Of a stretch of 20,542 nucleotides of DNA, positions 9,594 through 16,891 are shown piece by piece. The DNA is from Bacteroidales bacterium. Lineage in GTDB: Bacteria > Bacteroidota > Bacteroidia > Bacteroidales > UBA7960. The DNA is taken from NCBI GenBank assembly GCA_003554665.1, contig PWGY01000151.1:1-20542 (forward strand), in the 5' to 3' direction. A program made the translations under genes and the position numbers. How positions within the stretch are numbered: position 1 is the first letter of the stretch; every line of letters begins with the position of its first letter. Below the pieces are notes generated by a model. That model was not told the origin of the DNA and searched no databases. It worked only from the letters and a program-made list of their open reading frames with translations.

Positions 9594-9992
9594 CTTTTCT
9601 TCTCAACCCCCCTGATACTTTTATTGGGTTCAACAGCAGCTGTTGTTCCTTTCACCACTTTGACTGATAGCACAGCAAACCCTTCCCTGATTTCCCAATT
9701 TAACCTTCCATTCGTGATTCCGCCTGACATCCCGGTGATCTGTCATGGCAGAACAATGTTTCATGCAGCGATATAATATATAAAATCAAATGTCCATTTA
9801 ACAAATATTATATTCAAAAATTTCTTTTTAAGTATTTTGTTACTTAATTTTACTTAGCTAAACGACATCATAGGTAAACAAACAACCCTATTTGTCCTAT
9901 AAGTTTTGTTAAAAAAATAAAAAACGCTTGCAGATTAATTTTTTCTGTTTAACTTTGAAATAAAATTATTAAACAATCCAAAAGCTATTGCC
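9594..9992. other. 399-bp AT-rich intergenic region between MerR/B12 regulator and ECF sigma gene
   Basis: I saw no gene. It holds a 15-bp odd-centre palindrome, CAACAGC-A-GCTGTTG, at 9631-9645. An AT-only inverted pair lies at 9771-9779 and 9805-9813. The complementary 9-mers TTTAACAAA (9797-9805) and TTTGTTAAA (9905-9913) are present. An imperfect dyad lies at 9870-9900 (ATAGG, ACAAA, TTTGT, CCTAT), and the sigma-gene promoter at 9927-9957. It is much longer than the other gaps here and is a likely regulatory region; no binding site is proven. Confidence 0.55.
9927..9957 (+). promoter_or_regulatory. Bacteroidota-type promoter of the ECF sigma gene
   Basis: A CTTG (9927-9930) and a perfect TAnnTTTG element, TAACTTTG (9950-9957), are separated by 19 bp. 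The predicted start near 9964 leaves a leader of about 29 nt before the ATG at 9993. Confidence 0.7.
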
Positions 9993-10493
9993 ATGACAAC
10001 ACTCGAATTCAATTATAAGCTGATGGGATTACAAAACAACCTAAAATATTTTGCCTACACACTGACATCCAACTATGAAGATGCCCAGGATCTGGTGCAG
10101 GAAACTTATCTGAAGGCATTGACCAACCGGGAGAAGTTTACGGCGAATACCAATTTGAAAGCCTGGACATTCACCATCATGAAAAATACCTTTATCAACA
10201 ACTACCGTCAGAGTGTAAGGAAAAACACCATCCTGGACAAAACTGACGATCTGTACTACCTGAACCTGTCAAAGGAAAGCAGCATCGGGTTACCTGACTC
10301 AGAGTACACCACCAAAGAGATCAGAAACACCATCAAAACCATTAGTCCCGAGCAGCGTACGCCTTTTGAAATGTACAACCAGGGTTATAAATACAAAGAG
10401 ATCGCTGACAAACTGGGGCTGTCGATCGGCACAGTGAAAAGCCGGATCTTTTTTACCCGTAAAAAACTGATGGAAGCACTGAAAGAGCAATAA
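9993..10493 (+). CDS. ECF-type RNA polymerase sigma factor
   Basis: A 166-residue group 4 sigma factor. Region 2 covers about residues 17-75, with LTSNYEDAQDLVQETYLKAL for core binding and -10 recognition and LKAWTFTIMKNTFINNYR after it. Region 4 covers about 105-163, with EIADKLGLSIGTVKSRIFF as the helix-turn-helix. No sigma 1.1 or region 3 is present, which is normal for ECF factors. No anti-sigma gene follows: a terminator at 10535-10572 ends the unit. The long upstream region and the MerR/B12 regulator ahead of it suggest control at the transcription level rather than by an anti-sigma factor (inference). Target genes are unknown, and no carotenoid or cobalamin gene is in the window. Confidence 0.92.
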   Translation: MTTLEFNYKLMGLQNNLKYFAYTLTSNYEDAQDLVQETYLKALTNREKFTANTNLKAWTFTIMKNTFINNYRQSVRKNTILDKTDDLYYLNLSKESSIGLPDSEYTTKEIRNTIKTISPEQRTPFEMYNQGYKYKEIADKLGLSIGTVKSRIFFTRKKLMEALKEQ

Positions 10494-10534
10494 CACAAGG
10501 CCATTATCAATCTCTATATTTTCCCTTTGTTTTC

Positions 10535-10572
10535 AATCCCCGGTACTGACTGTCAGGCCGGGGATTCTTCTT
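10535..10572 (+). terminator. Intrinsic terminator after the ECF sigma gene
   Basis: The 9-bp stem AATCCCCGG (10535-10543) pairs with CCGGGGATT (10558-10566). The loop contains a small second hairpin (CTGA/TCAG), and the hairpin is followed by a T-rich but interrupted tail. It lies 42 bp after the stop codon. Confidence 0.65.
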
Positions 10573-10592
10573 AATGCATGAAAGTATTTTCT

Positions 10593-10600
10593 TAACTTTG
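10593..10600 (+). promoter_or_regulatory. Putative -7 element of the aspartate kinase promoter
   Basis: TAACTTTG matches TAnnTTTG exactly and lies 30 bp before the ATG at 10630. No clear TTG is found at the usual distance upstream, so the -33 half is weak. Confidence 0.45.
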
Positions 10601-10629
10601 CGTGGATCACCTTACTGAACAAAGTTTCA

Positions 10630-11949
10630 ATGCGTGTATTCAAGTTTGGCGGGGCTTCGGTAAAAGACCCCGATTCAGTAAAAAATGTGGCAAAGATCAT
10701 CAGGGATCACCATGGCACGGATCCGCTGGTGGTTGTATTATCAGCCATGGGCAAAACCACCAATGCCCTGGAGCGGCTTTGCGCACACTTCATGGAAGGC
10801 AACAGGAAAGCCATGATGGAGGAGTTCACACTGATCAAGAACCGCCACATGGAAATTGCCGCGGGATTGTTTCCCGACCGCACCCATCCGGTTTTCAACA
10901 CCCTGGAGCAGTTGTTTTACCACCTTTATTATTACATCAGTGAAAAACCGGGAAACAACTACAACTACGAATACGACCGCATTGTTTCTACCGGGGAAAT
11001 GGTCTCCACACAGATTCTCAGTACCTACTTAACTGAAACCGGGCTGTCGAACCGTTTATTCCCTGCCCAGAAACTGATCATTACTGATGCCACTTTCAGG
11101 GATGCACGGGTTGACTGGATCATGAGTGTCCAAACCATACAGGAGCAACTTTCTCCGTTCCTGAAACCGGAAACCGGGCATGACAAACCCTCCCTGGTAA
11201 TCACCCAGGGGTTTCTCGGGGGAACTCCCCAGGGATTTACCACCACACTCGGAAGAGAAGGATCCGACTACACGGCTGCCATTATTGCTTACGCCCTTCA
11301 GGCCAGCGAAGTGGTTATCTGGAAAGATGTGCCCGGCTTGCTGAATGCAGACCCCAAACTACTGAAAAACGCTGTTCTCTTAAAAAACATCAGCTACCAG
11401 GAAGCCCTTGAGTTATCCTATTACGGAGCGACGGTGATTCACCCAAAAACCATCAAACCACTGCTCAGCAAAGGCATTCCACTAAAGGTGAGATCTTTTG
11501 AAAAACCTGAATTAAGCGGATCAGTCATTGATGACAATACCTCCAGTGACGGGAACTGCCCCTCCTATATTTTCAAGTTCAGCCAGGTGCTGGTTTCCAT
11601 TTTCCCAAAAGACTTCAGTTTTATTGCCGAGGATAACCTTTCGCGTATTTTCGCAGATTTTGCACGAAACGGTGTCAGAATCAACCTAATGCAAAATTCC
11701 GCCATCAGTTTTTCAGTCTGTTTCGATTTTGATAAAACCAAAACCCCTGCGTTGCTCAATGACCTGAAGCAGAATTTCAACATTCGTTATAACAACGGAC
11801 TGCAGCTGATCACTGTCAGGCATTACGACAATGTCCGGCTGAATGATCTGGTTGAAGGGAAAGAGGTCGTCATGGAACAAAGAAGCAGAACAACTCTTCA
11901 GTTGCTTGTCAATCAATGCATTCGGGGCATCAATCAATCAGCTTCCTGA
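10630..11949 (+). CDS. Aspartate kinase (monofunctional)
   Basis: A 439-residue enzyme that phosphorylates L-aspartate, the first step to lysine, threonine, methionine and diaminopimelate. The N-terminal amino-acid kinase domain starts with KFGGASV (residues 5-11; the common form is KFGGTSV). It has the substrate loop YDRIVSTGEMVS, the FTTLGREGSDYTAAI segment, and the ADPKLL and SYYGATVIHPKT segments. Roughly the last 130 residues would be the ACT regulatory region (SYIFKFSQVLVSIFPKDF and after), which in the family binds feedback inhibitors. There is no fused homoserine dehydrogenase domain. Which paralogue it is (lysC, thrA-type or other) cannot be told. Its last 20 bp overlap the convergent dehydrogenase gene. 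Confidence 0.93.
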   Translation: MRVFKFGGASVKDPDSVKNVAKIIRDHHGTDPLVVVLSAMGKTTNALERLCAHFMEGNRKAMMEEFTLIKNRHMEIAAGLFPDRTHPVFNTLEQLFYHLYYYISEKPGNNYNYEYDRIVSTGEMVSTQILSTYLTETGLSNRLFPAQKLIITDATFRDARVDWIMSVQTIQEQLSPFLKPETGHDKPSLVITQGFLGGTPQGFTTTLGREGSDYTAAIIAYALQASEVVIWKDVPGLLNADPKLLKNAVLLKNISYQEALELSYYGATVIHPKTIKPLLSKGIPLKVRSFEKPELSGSVIDDNTSSDGNCPSYIFKFSQVLVSIFPKDFSFIAEDNLSRIFADFARNGVRINLMQNSAISFSVCFDFDKTKTPALLNDLKQNFNIRYNNGLQLITVRHYDNVRLNDLVEGKEVVMEQRSRTTLQLLVNQCIRGINQSAS

Positions 11950-12880
11950 TTTTGTCCGCCAAAACCCCGGATAGTTTTAGGTGAGATTCATGCGTCCAGC
12001 CTGCCACATGAGGGGTAAGCACCACCCTGGGGTGGCCGGCCAGAAACCGGAAAGGTTCAGGAAGATCCCAAAGATCCAGGTCTTCAAAAGAAAGATGCTC
12101 ATATTCCAGAACATCAAGGGCAGCCCCCCTTACCTTGCCCGAGCGCAGCGCCCGGCAAAGATCCGCCGTATTCAATACCGGACCACGTGAAGTGTTGATC
12201 AGGAAAATTTCTTTTTTAAAACGGTTGAAATAATCAAAATCTGCAAGATACCGGGTTTCATCAGTCAATGGAACATGCAAACTTAAAAAATCGGCACTGC
12301 AAAAAATCTCTTCCATATTGCTTTCCCCAACCCATCGTGAACCATAACCTTTCTTGTACTTATCATAAGCCAGAACCTTCATTCCAAAGCCGGCAAGGCA
12401 GCGCGCAAAAGCACTTCCTGTATGGCCATAACCAATAATGGCCATGGTCTTACCCCTTAGTTCCGTGCCCCTGTTCTCCTCACGCTTCCATGAAGCATTG
12501 CAAACCTCGTTGTGAGCCTTACAAATACAGTTTACAAGCGACAAAAGCATTCCTGTGGCATGTTCACCCACAGCATCACAGTTCCCCTCCGGGGAATTCA
12601 GGCATACAATTCCTCTGCGTTGGGCATATTTCACATCAATATTTTCGAGACCACTTCCCACACGACCAATAAAATGCAATTTATCTGCATACCTGAGTTC
12701 TTCCTTTCCCAGAAAGAATTTACTCCGGACAATAATACCGGTCAATCGGGGCATCAGATCAAGCAGCTTATCACGGGTAATTTCCGGATCATGAATGCAG
12801 TTGTACCCCAGCCCCTCCAGCTCAGCAGAAAGCAAGGGGTGAGCGGTATCCAAAAACAATACATCTCCGGATGCAGGCAT
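11930..12880 (-). CDS. D-isomer-specific 2-hydroxyacid dehydrogenase (phosphoglycerate dehydrogenase-like)
   Basis: A 316-residue NAD-dependent dehydrogenase. The catalytic-domain segment FIGRVGSGLENID lies at 70-82. The nucleotide fold has GYGHTG at 150-155. Catalytic candidates are Arg232 (NTSRGPV), Glu261 (DVLEYE) and His291 (TPHVAGWT). The family oxidises D-2-hydroxyacids such as 3-phosphoglycerate or glycerate. The substrate cannot be fixed from sequence, and the enzyme lacks the C-terminal ACT domain of long SerA forms. It starts 9 bp after the PP2C-like gene and is the last gene of the minus-strand run. Its end overlaps the 3' end of aspartate kinase by 20 bp, and no terminator separates the two. 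Confidence 0.88.
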   Translation of the reverse strand: MPASGDVLFLDTAHPLLSAELEGLGYNCIHDPEITRDKLLDLMPRLTGIIVRSKFFLGKEELRYADKLHFIGRVGSGLENIDVKYAQRRGIVCLNSPEGNCDAVGEHATGMLLSLVNCICKAHNEVCNASWKREENRGTELRGKTMAIIGYGHTGSAFARCLAGFGMKVLAYDKYKKGYGSRWVGESNMEEIFCSADFLSLHVPLTDETRYLADFDYFNRFKKEIFLINTSRGPVLNTADLCRALRSGKVRGAALDVLEYEHLSFEDLDLWDLPEPFRFLAGHPRVVLTPHVAGWTHESHLKLSGVLADKIRKLID

Positions 12881-12889
12881 AACGTTTGG

Positions 12890-14188
12890 TTATTGGTTAT
12901 CGATCAGCTCCTGAAAACTATCAAGCAATTCCTGCCCGGCATTTTCACAGGAAGAACCAACCACCTCCTCGGAAAACTCGGTATAATAGTTCGGGTTCAG
13001 TTCAGGATCACCTGAATACCGGACCGGTATCTGCAAACGGGTATCGGCAATAAGGGAACCACCCCCCCCAAAACGCCCGGTGTTCGGAGGGTGGTTAATG
13101 ACAAACCACGAACAGACTCCAAACTGGGTATAGATCCTCCCCCAGGTATCTCCACCGCGAACGGTATAGGGGATATCTTCAGGCAGGGCACGGGGCTCAT
13201 CCAGGGCGAGCGAAAGGGTATCATCAGGCGACTCAACATCTGCCTCCGCTTCATCCGCTACAATCGGAATATTCACTGCCGGCTTCGGATCATAAAGAAA
13301 CAGGTCATACACCATGTAGCCCACCAGCAGTAAACCTGCCAGGTAAGCAATATATTTGATCTTCTGCAATCTATTCTTATCCTTTGGTTGCTTGCTGCTT
13401 GTCTTTTTCGGCATATCTTCTTTTAAAACTGATGACTTTGGCCGGCGAGCAACCTGCCCCCTGCCTTCCACAAAACTCCGCTGTCGGTTTTCCAGGTTAT
13501 AAAAACGCAGCATCTGCAAGGCCATGGCCTCCTTTTCATCTTTTCCATCAAACAGGCGTGCCATACGGGCCACTTTTGTCTGCAACGGCATTGAATCCTG
13601 CAGAATCTTTCTTGTTTGCTTCAGGCAGAACAATTCACAGCTCCTGCCCGAACCAGCAAGGAGTAAATCCTGATTTACCGGAATAAAGGGTGCTGACGGA
13701 AACTGCGGAGAAACAACAGGTTGTTCGCCCATGAAAGCTGAGCCCCTGTCATCCGCCTCCTGACGTTCCATCACCGGCCACGACAAGGGGATCACTCTTT
13801 TTCCTGTAAACACATACAGACAGACATCGCCGACCCAGGCGTAAAAAACCTTCCCCTCCTGAAAAATGACGCACAAACAGCTCAATGGAGGAAGGTCCTC
13901 CCTGGCATCTTTCCGGTAAGTGTGGTACAGATACCCACTTGTGTACATCAGTGCATTCCTGGAAACCTCCTCCAAATCATCATCCGTCTCATTTTCCAGG
14001 TAGTACCTGATTCGCTGCAGAGCTGTAGCCGTACGCACGGCTTCCTCTTCCCCCGTTCCCTGACTTGCTGCAATCACAAAGGCGAACCCACCAGGCGTCT
14101 CAAACATTTCTTCCCTGTGCAGACCACCGGGATCCGGACCTGTTGCCCGGCCAATGTATTCGAATGTATTAAACTTTTTGGTTGTCAT
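12890..14188 (-). CDS. PP2C-like (probably inactive) phosphatase domain, single membrane segment, LysM-like C-terminal domain
   Basis: A 432-residue protein from the ATG at 14186-14188; a TTG two codons upstream is less likely. Residues about 10-185 resemble the PP2C fold: FAFVIAASQGTGEEEA sits where DGMGG is expected, FYAWVGDVCLYVF matches the AWVGDSRLYLFR strand, and LLLAGSG sits where LLLCSDG is expected. The aspartates of DGMGG and SDG, which bind the metal pair, are replaced by Gln and Gly, so catalysis is doubtful. A basic stretch (about 248-278, rich in Lys and Arg) precedes one membrane helix at about 278-298. After a linker, residues about 341-390 resemble a LysM peptidoglycan-binding module (YTVRGGDTWGRIYTQFGV). 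The topology would place PP2C in the cytoplasm and LysM in the periplasm. A signalling or scaffold role is inference. Confidence 0.75.
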   Translation of the reverse strand: MTTKKFNTFEYIGRATGPDPGGLHREEMFETPGGFAFVIAASQGTGEEEAVRTATALQRIRYYLENETDDDLEEVSRNALMYTSGYLYHTYRKDAREDLPPLSCLCVIFQEGKVFYAWVGDVCLYVFTGKRVIPLSWPVMERQEADDRGSAFMGEQPVVSPQFPSAPFIPVNQDLLLAGSGRSCELFCLKQTRKILQDSMPLQTKVARMARLFDGKDEKEAMALQMLRFYNLENRQRSFVEGRGQVARRPKSSVLKEDMPKKTSSKQPKDKNRLQKIKYIAYLAGLLLVGYMVYDLFLYDPKPAVNIPIVADEAEADVESPDDTLSLALDEPRALPEDIPYTVRGGDTWGRIYTQFGVCSWFVINHPPNTGRFGGGGSLIADTRLQIPVRYSGDPELNPNYYTEFSEEVVGSSCENAGQELLDSFQELIDNQ

Positions 14189-14211
14189 AAGCAACGACTT
14201 CCCTTACCAGA

Positions 14212-14219
14212 CAAAAATA
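14212..14219 (-). promoter_or_regulatory. Possible internal promoter (-7 element) before the PP2C-like gene
   Basis: Read on the minus strand this is TATTTTTG, an exact TAnnTTTG match. A CTTG lies 22 bp upstream, slightly farther than usual. It sits in the 60-bp gap between rsmA and the PP2C-like gene, the widest gap of the run, and would allow separate expression of the last two genes. Confidence 0.4.
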
Positions 14220-14248
14220 CATCTTTTAACCGAAAATAAAACAAGGCC

Positions 14249-15025
14249 TCAGCCTGTATGCCGGGCAATCTCCACAAATTCACTGACTGTAAGCTGTTCC
14301 GGGCGCTCTCCCCTGATGCGGGGGTTCAACTCCGCCCAATCAACATGCAATCCTTTCAGGGAGTTCCTGAGTGTTTTTCTTCTTTGATTAAAAGCGGTTT
14401 TTACCACGGCAAAAAATAAAGCCTCATCACAGTCGAGCGACATGTTTGGCCTGGAAGTAAGACGCAACACAGCAGAGTCTACTTTGGGCGGGGGAACAAA
14501 CACATGGGGCGGAACGTCAAACAAAAGTTCCACTTTGTAAAAAGCCTGCATCAACACACTGAGAATCCCATAGGTTTTACTTCCGGGAGGCGCAGCGATC
14601 CGTTTGGCCACCTCTTTCTGAAACATCCCAACCACCTCCGGGATCCGGTACCTGTGGTGCAGCACACGAAACAGGATTTGTGAGGAAATATTGTAAGGAA
14701 AATTACCGATGACAGCTACAGGCTCCTTGTCGGCAATTTTTGATATATCCCAACTCAGGAAATCCCCTTCGATAATTCGTTCTTTCAGCTCAGGATACCT
14801 GGCATGCAGGTACCGGACTGATTCAGCATCCACCTCCAACCCGTACCAACGAATCTTTTCCCGGCTGATCAGGTGGCGTGAAAGCATTCCAGTGCCAGGG
14901 CCTACTTCAAGAACAGTGGTATATCTTCCGTGACCGGTCAAACTGCCGGCAATTTGACGGGCAATATTGGCATCAGCCAAAAAATGCTGGCCCAGTGCCT
15001 TTTTGGGGCTTACATGATGTGTCAC
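14249..15025 (-). CDS. rsmA: 16S rRNA dimethyladenosine transferase RsmA (KsgA)
   Basis: A 258-residue SAM-dependent methyltransferase that dimethylates two adjacent adenines (A1518, A1519 in E. coli numbering) near the 3' end of 16S rRNA, a late step of small-subunit assembly. Seen: KKALGQHFL at the N terminus, the SAM motif LEVGPGTGMLS, EGDFLSW, the catalytic motif IGNFPYNISSQI, and FNQRRKTLRNSL near the C terminus. Length is normal. The start codon is GTG at 15023-15025, since KKALGQHF follows at once and no ATG precedes it. It lies 11 bp after the TPR gene. Confidence 0.97.
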   Translation of the reverse strand: MTHHVSPKKALGQHFLADANIARQIAGSLTGHGRYTTVLEVGPGTGMLSRHLISREKIRWYGLEVDAESVRYLHARYPELKERIIEGDFLSWDISKIADKEPVAVIGNFPYNISSQILFRVLHHRYRIPEVVGMFQKEVAKRIAAPPGSKTYGILSVLMQAFYKVELLFDVPPHVFVPPPKVDSAVLRLTSRPNMSLDCDEALFFAVVKTAFNQRRKTLRNSLKGLHVDWAELNPRIRGERPEQLTVSEFVEIARHTG

Positions 15026-15036
15026 AATTATTCGAT

Positions 15037-16872
15037 TCAGTTTACCATATCGCCACGAAGGTTACGAAAACGACTCCTGGCTGTCTGTGCATAAATACTA
15101 CCCGGGTAGTCACTCATAATATGCTGGTACAACTCCATGGCTTTGTCATGGTTCTCAAAATAATGATGTTGCAGCTCAGCCCTTTTGAATAATGCCTCAT
15201 CGGCCAGCAGCCCATCTGAATACTCTTCAGTGATCGTGGCAAGCAAACTATCCATAGCGTCATAGTTTCCCCTGCTTTCCATGATCTCCGCACGGGCATA
15301 AAGCACATCATCGTTGATCTGGTGGGCTGGAAAACGCTCCCGGATCGAATCCAGCACCTGCTCCGCCTCATTGTAGCGATGCATAAAAATATGCTGTTCG
15401 GCCCGGGCAAACATCTTAAGGGGTTCGGTATTTCCGTCTCCGGTTACATTATCCTGTATCCGTAAAGAAAGTTTGATTGCGTCATTGGCAATCAGTCTGG
15501 ATGTTCCGGCCTTCAGCACATCAAGCTGTGCCTTCGCCCAGTCAAATTCGCCGATAAAATAGGATAGCCGTGCATTTTTGAATTTGGCCTCATGAGCCAG
15601 GGGGTCATCCCGAAACATCCGGTCTACCTGAGAGTACAGCAAGGTGGCATCCCAAACCTCACCCGTTAGAAGCAAAATATCGGCCAGTTCCACCCGGCAC
15701 TCCCCCTTCACCCGGTCAGAAACGCCTGAGAGATCCAGGATTTGCTCCAGCAGCACGATGGCCTCTTCACTGCGATCAAGGTAAAACGCTTTCAGCCTGG
15801 CCAGGTTCCTGACCAGCTGAACAGTGGTTCCCCGTATCCCCATCCGGTCAATGGCCTCAATGTATTCCTGTTCCACTTCCTCCAGGGTTTCCCTTTCATA
15901 ATCGTAGCCACTGGTTACGGCCAGAAAACGAACATTCAAAAACCCAACCAGGGCTTCCAGGTAAAAAGGAGCTTCCTCACCCTGGTCAAGCAAGTATTGG
16001 TAAGCCTCAGCGGCCACTTCAAAGAATTCGTTGCGTGTACTGAGCTCAGCCACCTCCAGCACCAGTTCACCTTCCTGACCCAGACGGCGGTCAAGGGCCC
16101 TTGCCTGACGAAAAGCCATCCGGAAGTCCTGTTGCTGCATCGACAACCATAACAGCATTTCGGCATACATAATATTATCAGGATGGCGCTGGGTGCGCGC
16201 CAGCAACACACTTCGCAAAGCTTCATTACGGGAAAACTCCGGATCGTTGGCAATGGCGTCCTGGATCATTCCCCTGACCCTGTCCATATCTTCCCTGAAT
16301 TCATTCAAGTAATCCAGGTACTCTTCCATCATGGACTTATAATCTCCTTTTTTTTCATAAAGTTCAGCCATATGCAGATGCAGCGGATGGTCTTCGCCGA
16401 GCAATTTTCTTCCCTGCCTGAAAGTCTCCATTGCCCTGTCGGTATATCCCCGCGCCTCAAAAGCCGTTGCAAGATCAACCACACTGGCATAACGCGCCTC
16501 CAGGTCATCTATGAGTGCGTCAAAATGCCGACGCGCACGTCTGGAATTCCCCGCGCGTTGTTCCACCCAGCCCTGGTCCACGGCATAACGGACTTCTCCG
16601 GGATGACTTTCCTGCTGTGCTTCCGTAAGTCGCCGGGCACTCCTGTATTCTTCAAGCTCAAGCAGGCTTACAAGGTAATTATTGTAAATCAGGGGAGATG
16701 GGTTTTCATCGTAAAGCCCTTCATAGATTGCCACGGCACGCTCATAGTCACCTTCCCTGAAATACTGAGCTGCCAGCCGTTCATCTGTTGATGAGTCAGA
16801 CGCAACAAGACCGGCGGGCATCATTACCAGCAGGGAAAATAAAAACAAACACAAGGCAATCGTACTTCGCAT
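15037..16872 (-). CDS. Exported tetratricopeptide-repeat (TPR) protein
   Basis: A 611-residue protein from the ATG at 16870-16872. This start gives a clear signal peptide (MRSTIALCLFLFSLLVMMPA, cut near GLVAS) and a 19-bp gap after serS. A start farther upstream would overlap serS and hide the signal peptide. After it come many helix-turn-helix pairs of TPR type, for example AAQYFREGDYERAVAIYEGL, AMETFRQGRKLL, AEQVLDSIRERFP and AMELYQHIMSDYP. There is no second membrane segment, so it is probably periplasmic or attached to the envelope through partners. TPR arrays bind other proteins. The partner is unknown, though the PP2C-like/LysM protein two genes downstream is a possible one (speculation). 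Confidence 0.85.
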   Translation of the reverse strand: MRSTIALCLFLFSLLVMMPAGLVASDSSTDERLAAQYFREGDYERAVAIYEGLYDENPSPLIYNNYLVSLLELEEYRSARRLTEAQQESHPGEVRYAVDQGWVEQRAGNSRRARRHFDALIDDLEARYASVVDLATAFEARGYTDRAMETFRQGRKLLGEDHPLHLHMAELYEKKGDYKSMMEEYLDYLNEFREDMDRVRGMIQDAIANDPEFSRNEALRSVLLARTQRHPDNIMYAEMLLWLSMQQQDFRMAFRQARALDRRLGQEGELVLEVAELSTRNEFFEVAAEAYQYLLDQGEEAPFYLEALVGFLNVRFLAVTSGYDYERETLEEVEQEYIEAIDRMGIRGTTVQLVRNLARLKAFYLDRSEEAIVLLEQILDLSGVSDRVKGECRVELADILLLTGEVWDATLLYSQVDRMFRDDPLAHEAKFKNARLSYFIGEFDWAKAQLDVLKAGTSRLIANDAIKLSLRIQDNVTGDGNTEPLKMFARAEQHIFMHRYNEAEQVLDSIRERFPAHQINDDVLYARAEIMESRGNYDAMDSLLATITEEYSDGLLADEALFKRAELQHHYFENHDKAMELYQHIMSDYPGSIYAQTARSRFRNLRGDMVN

Positions 16873-16891
16873 CACCCAACAAGTCAAATCT

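Noticed and set aside
12512..13015. Plus-strand open frame of 167 codons opposite the dehydrogenase and PP2C-like genes
   Set aside because: The minus-strand genes carry clear motifs; this frame crosses both and has none.
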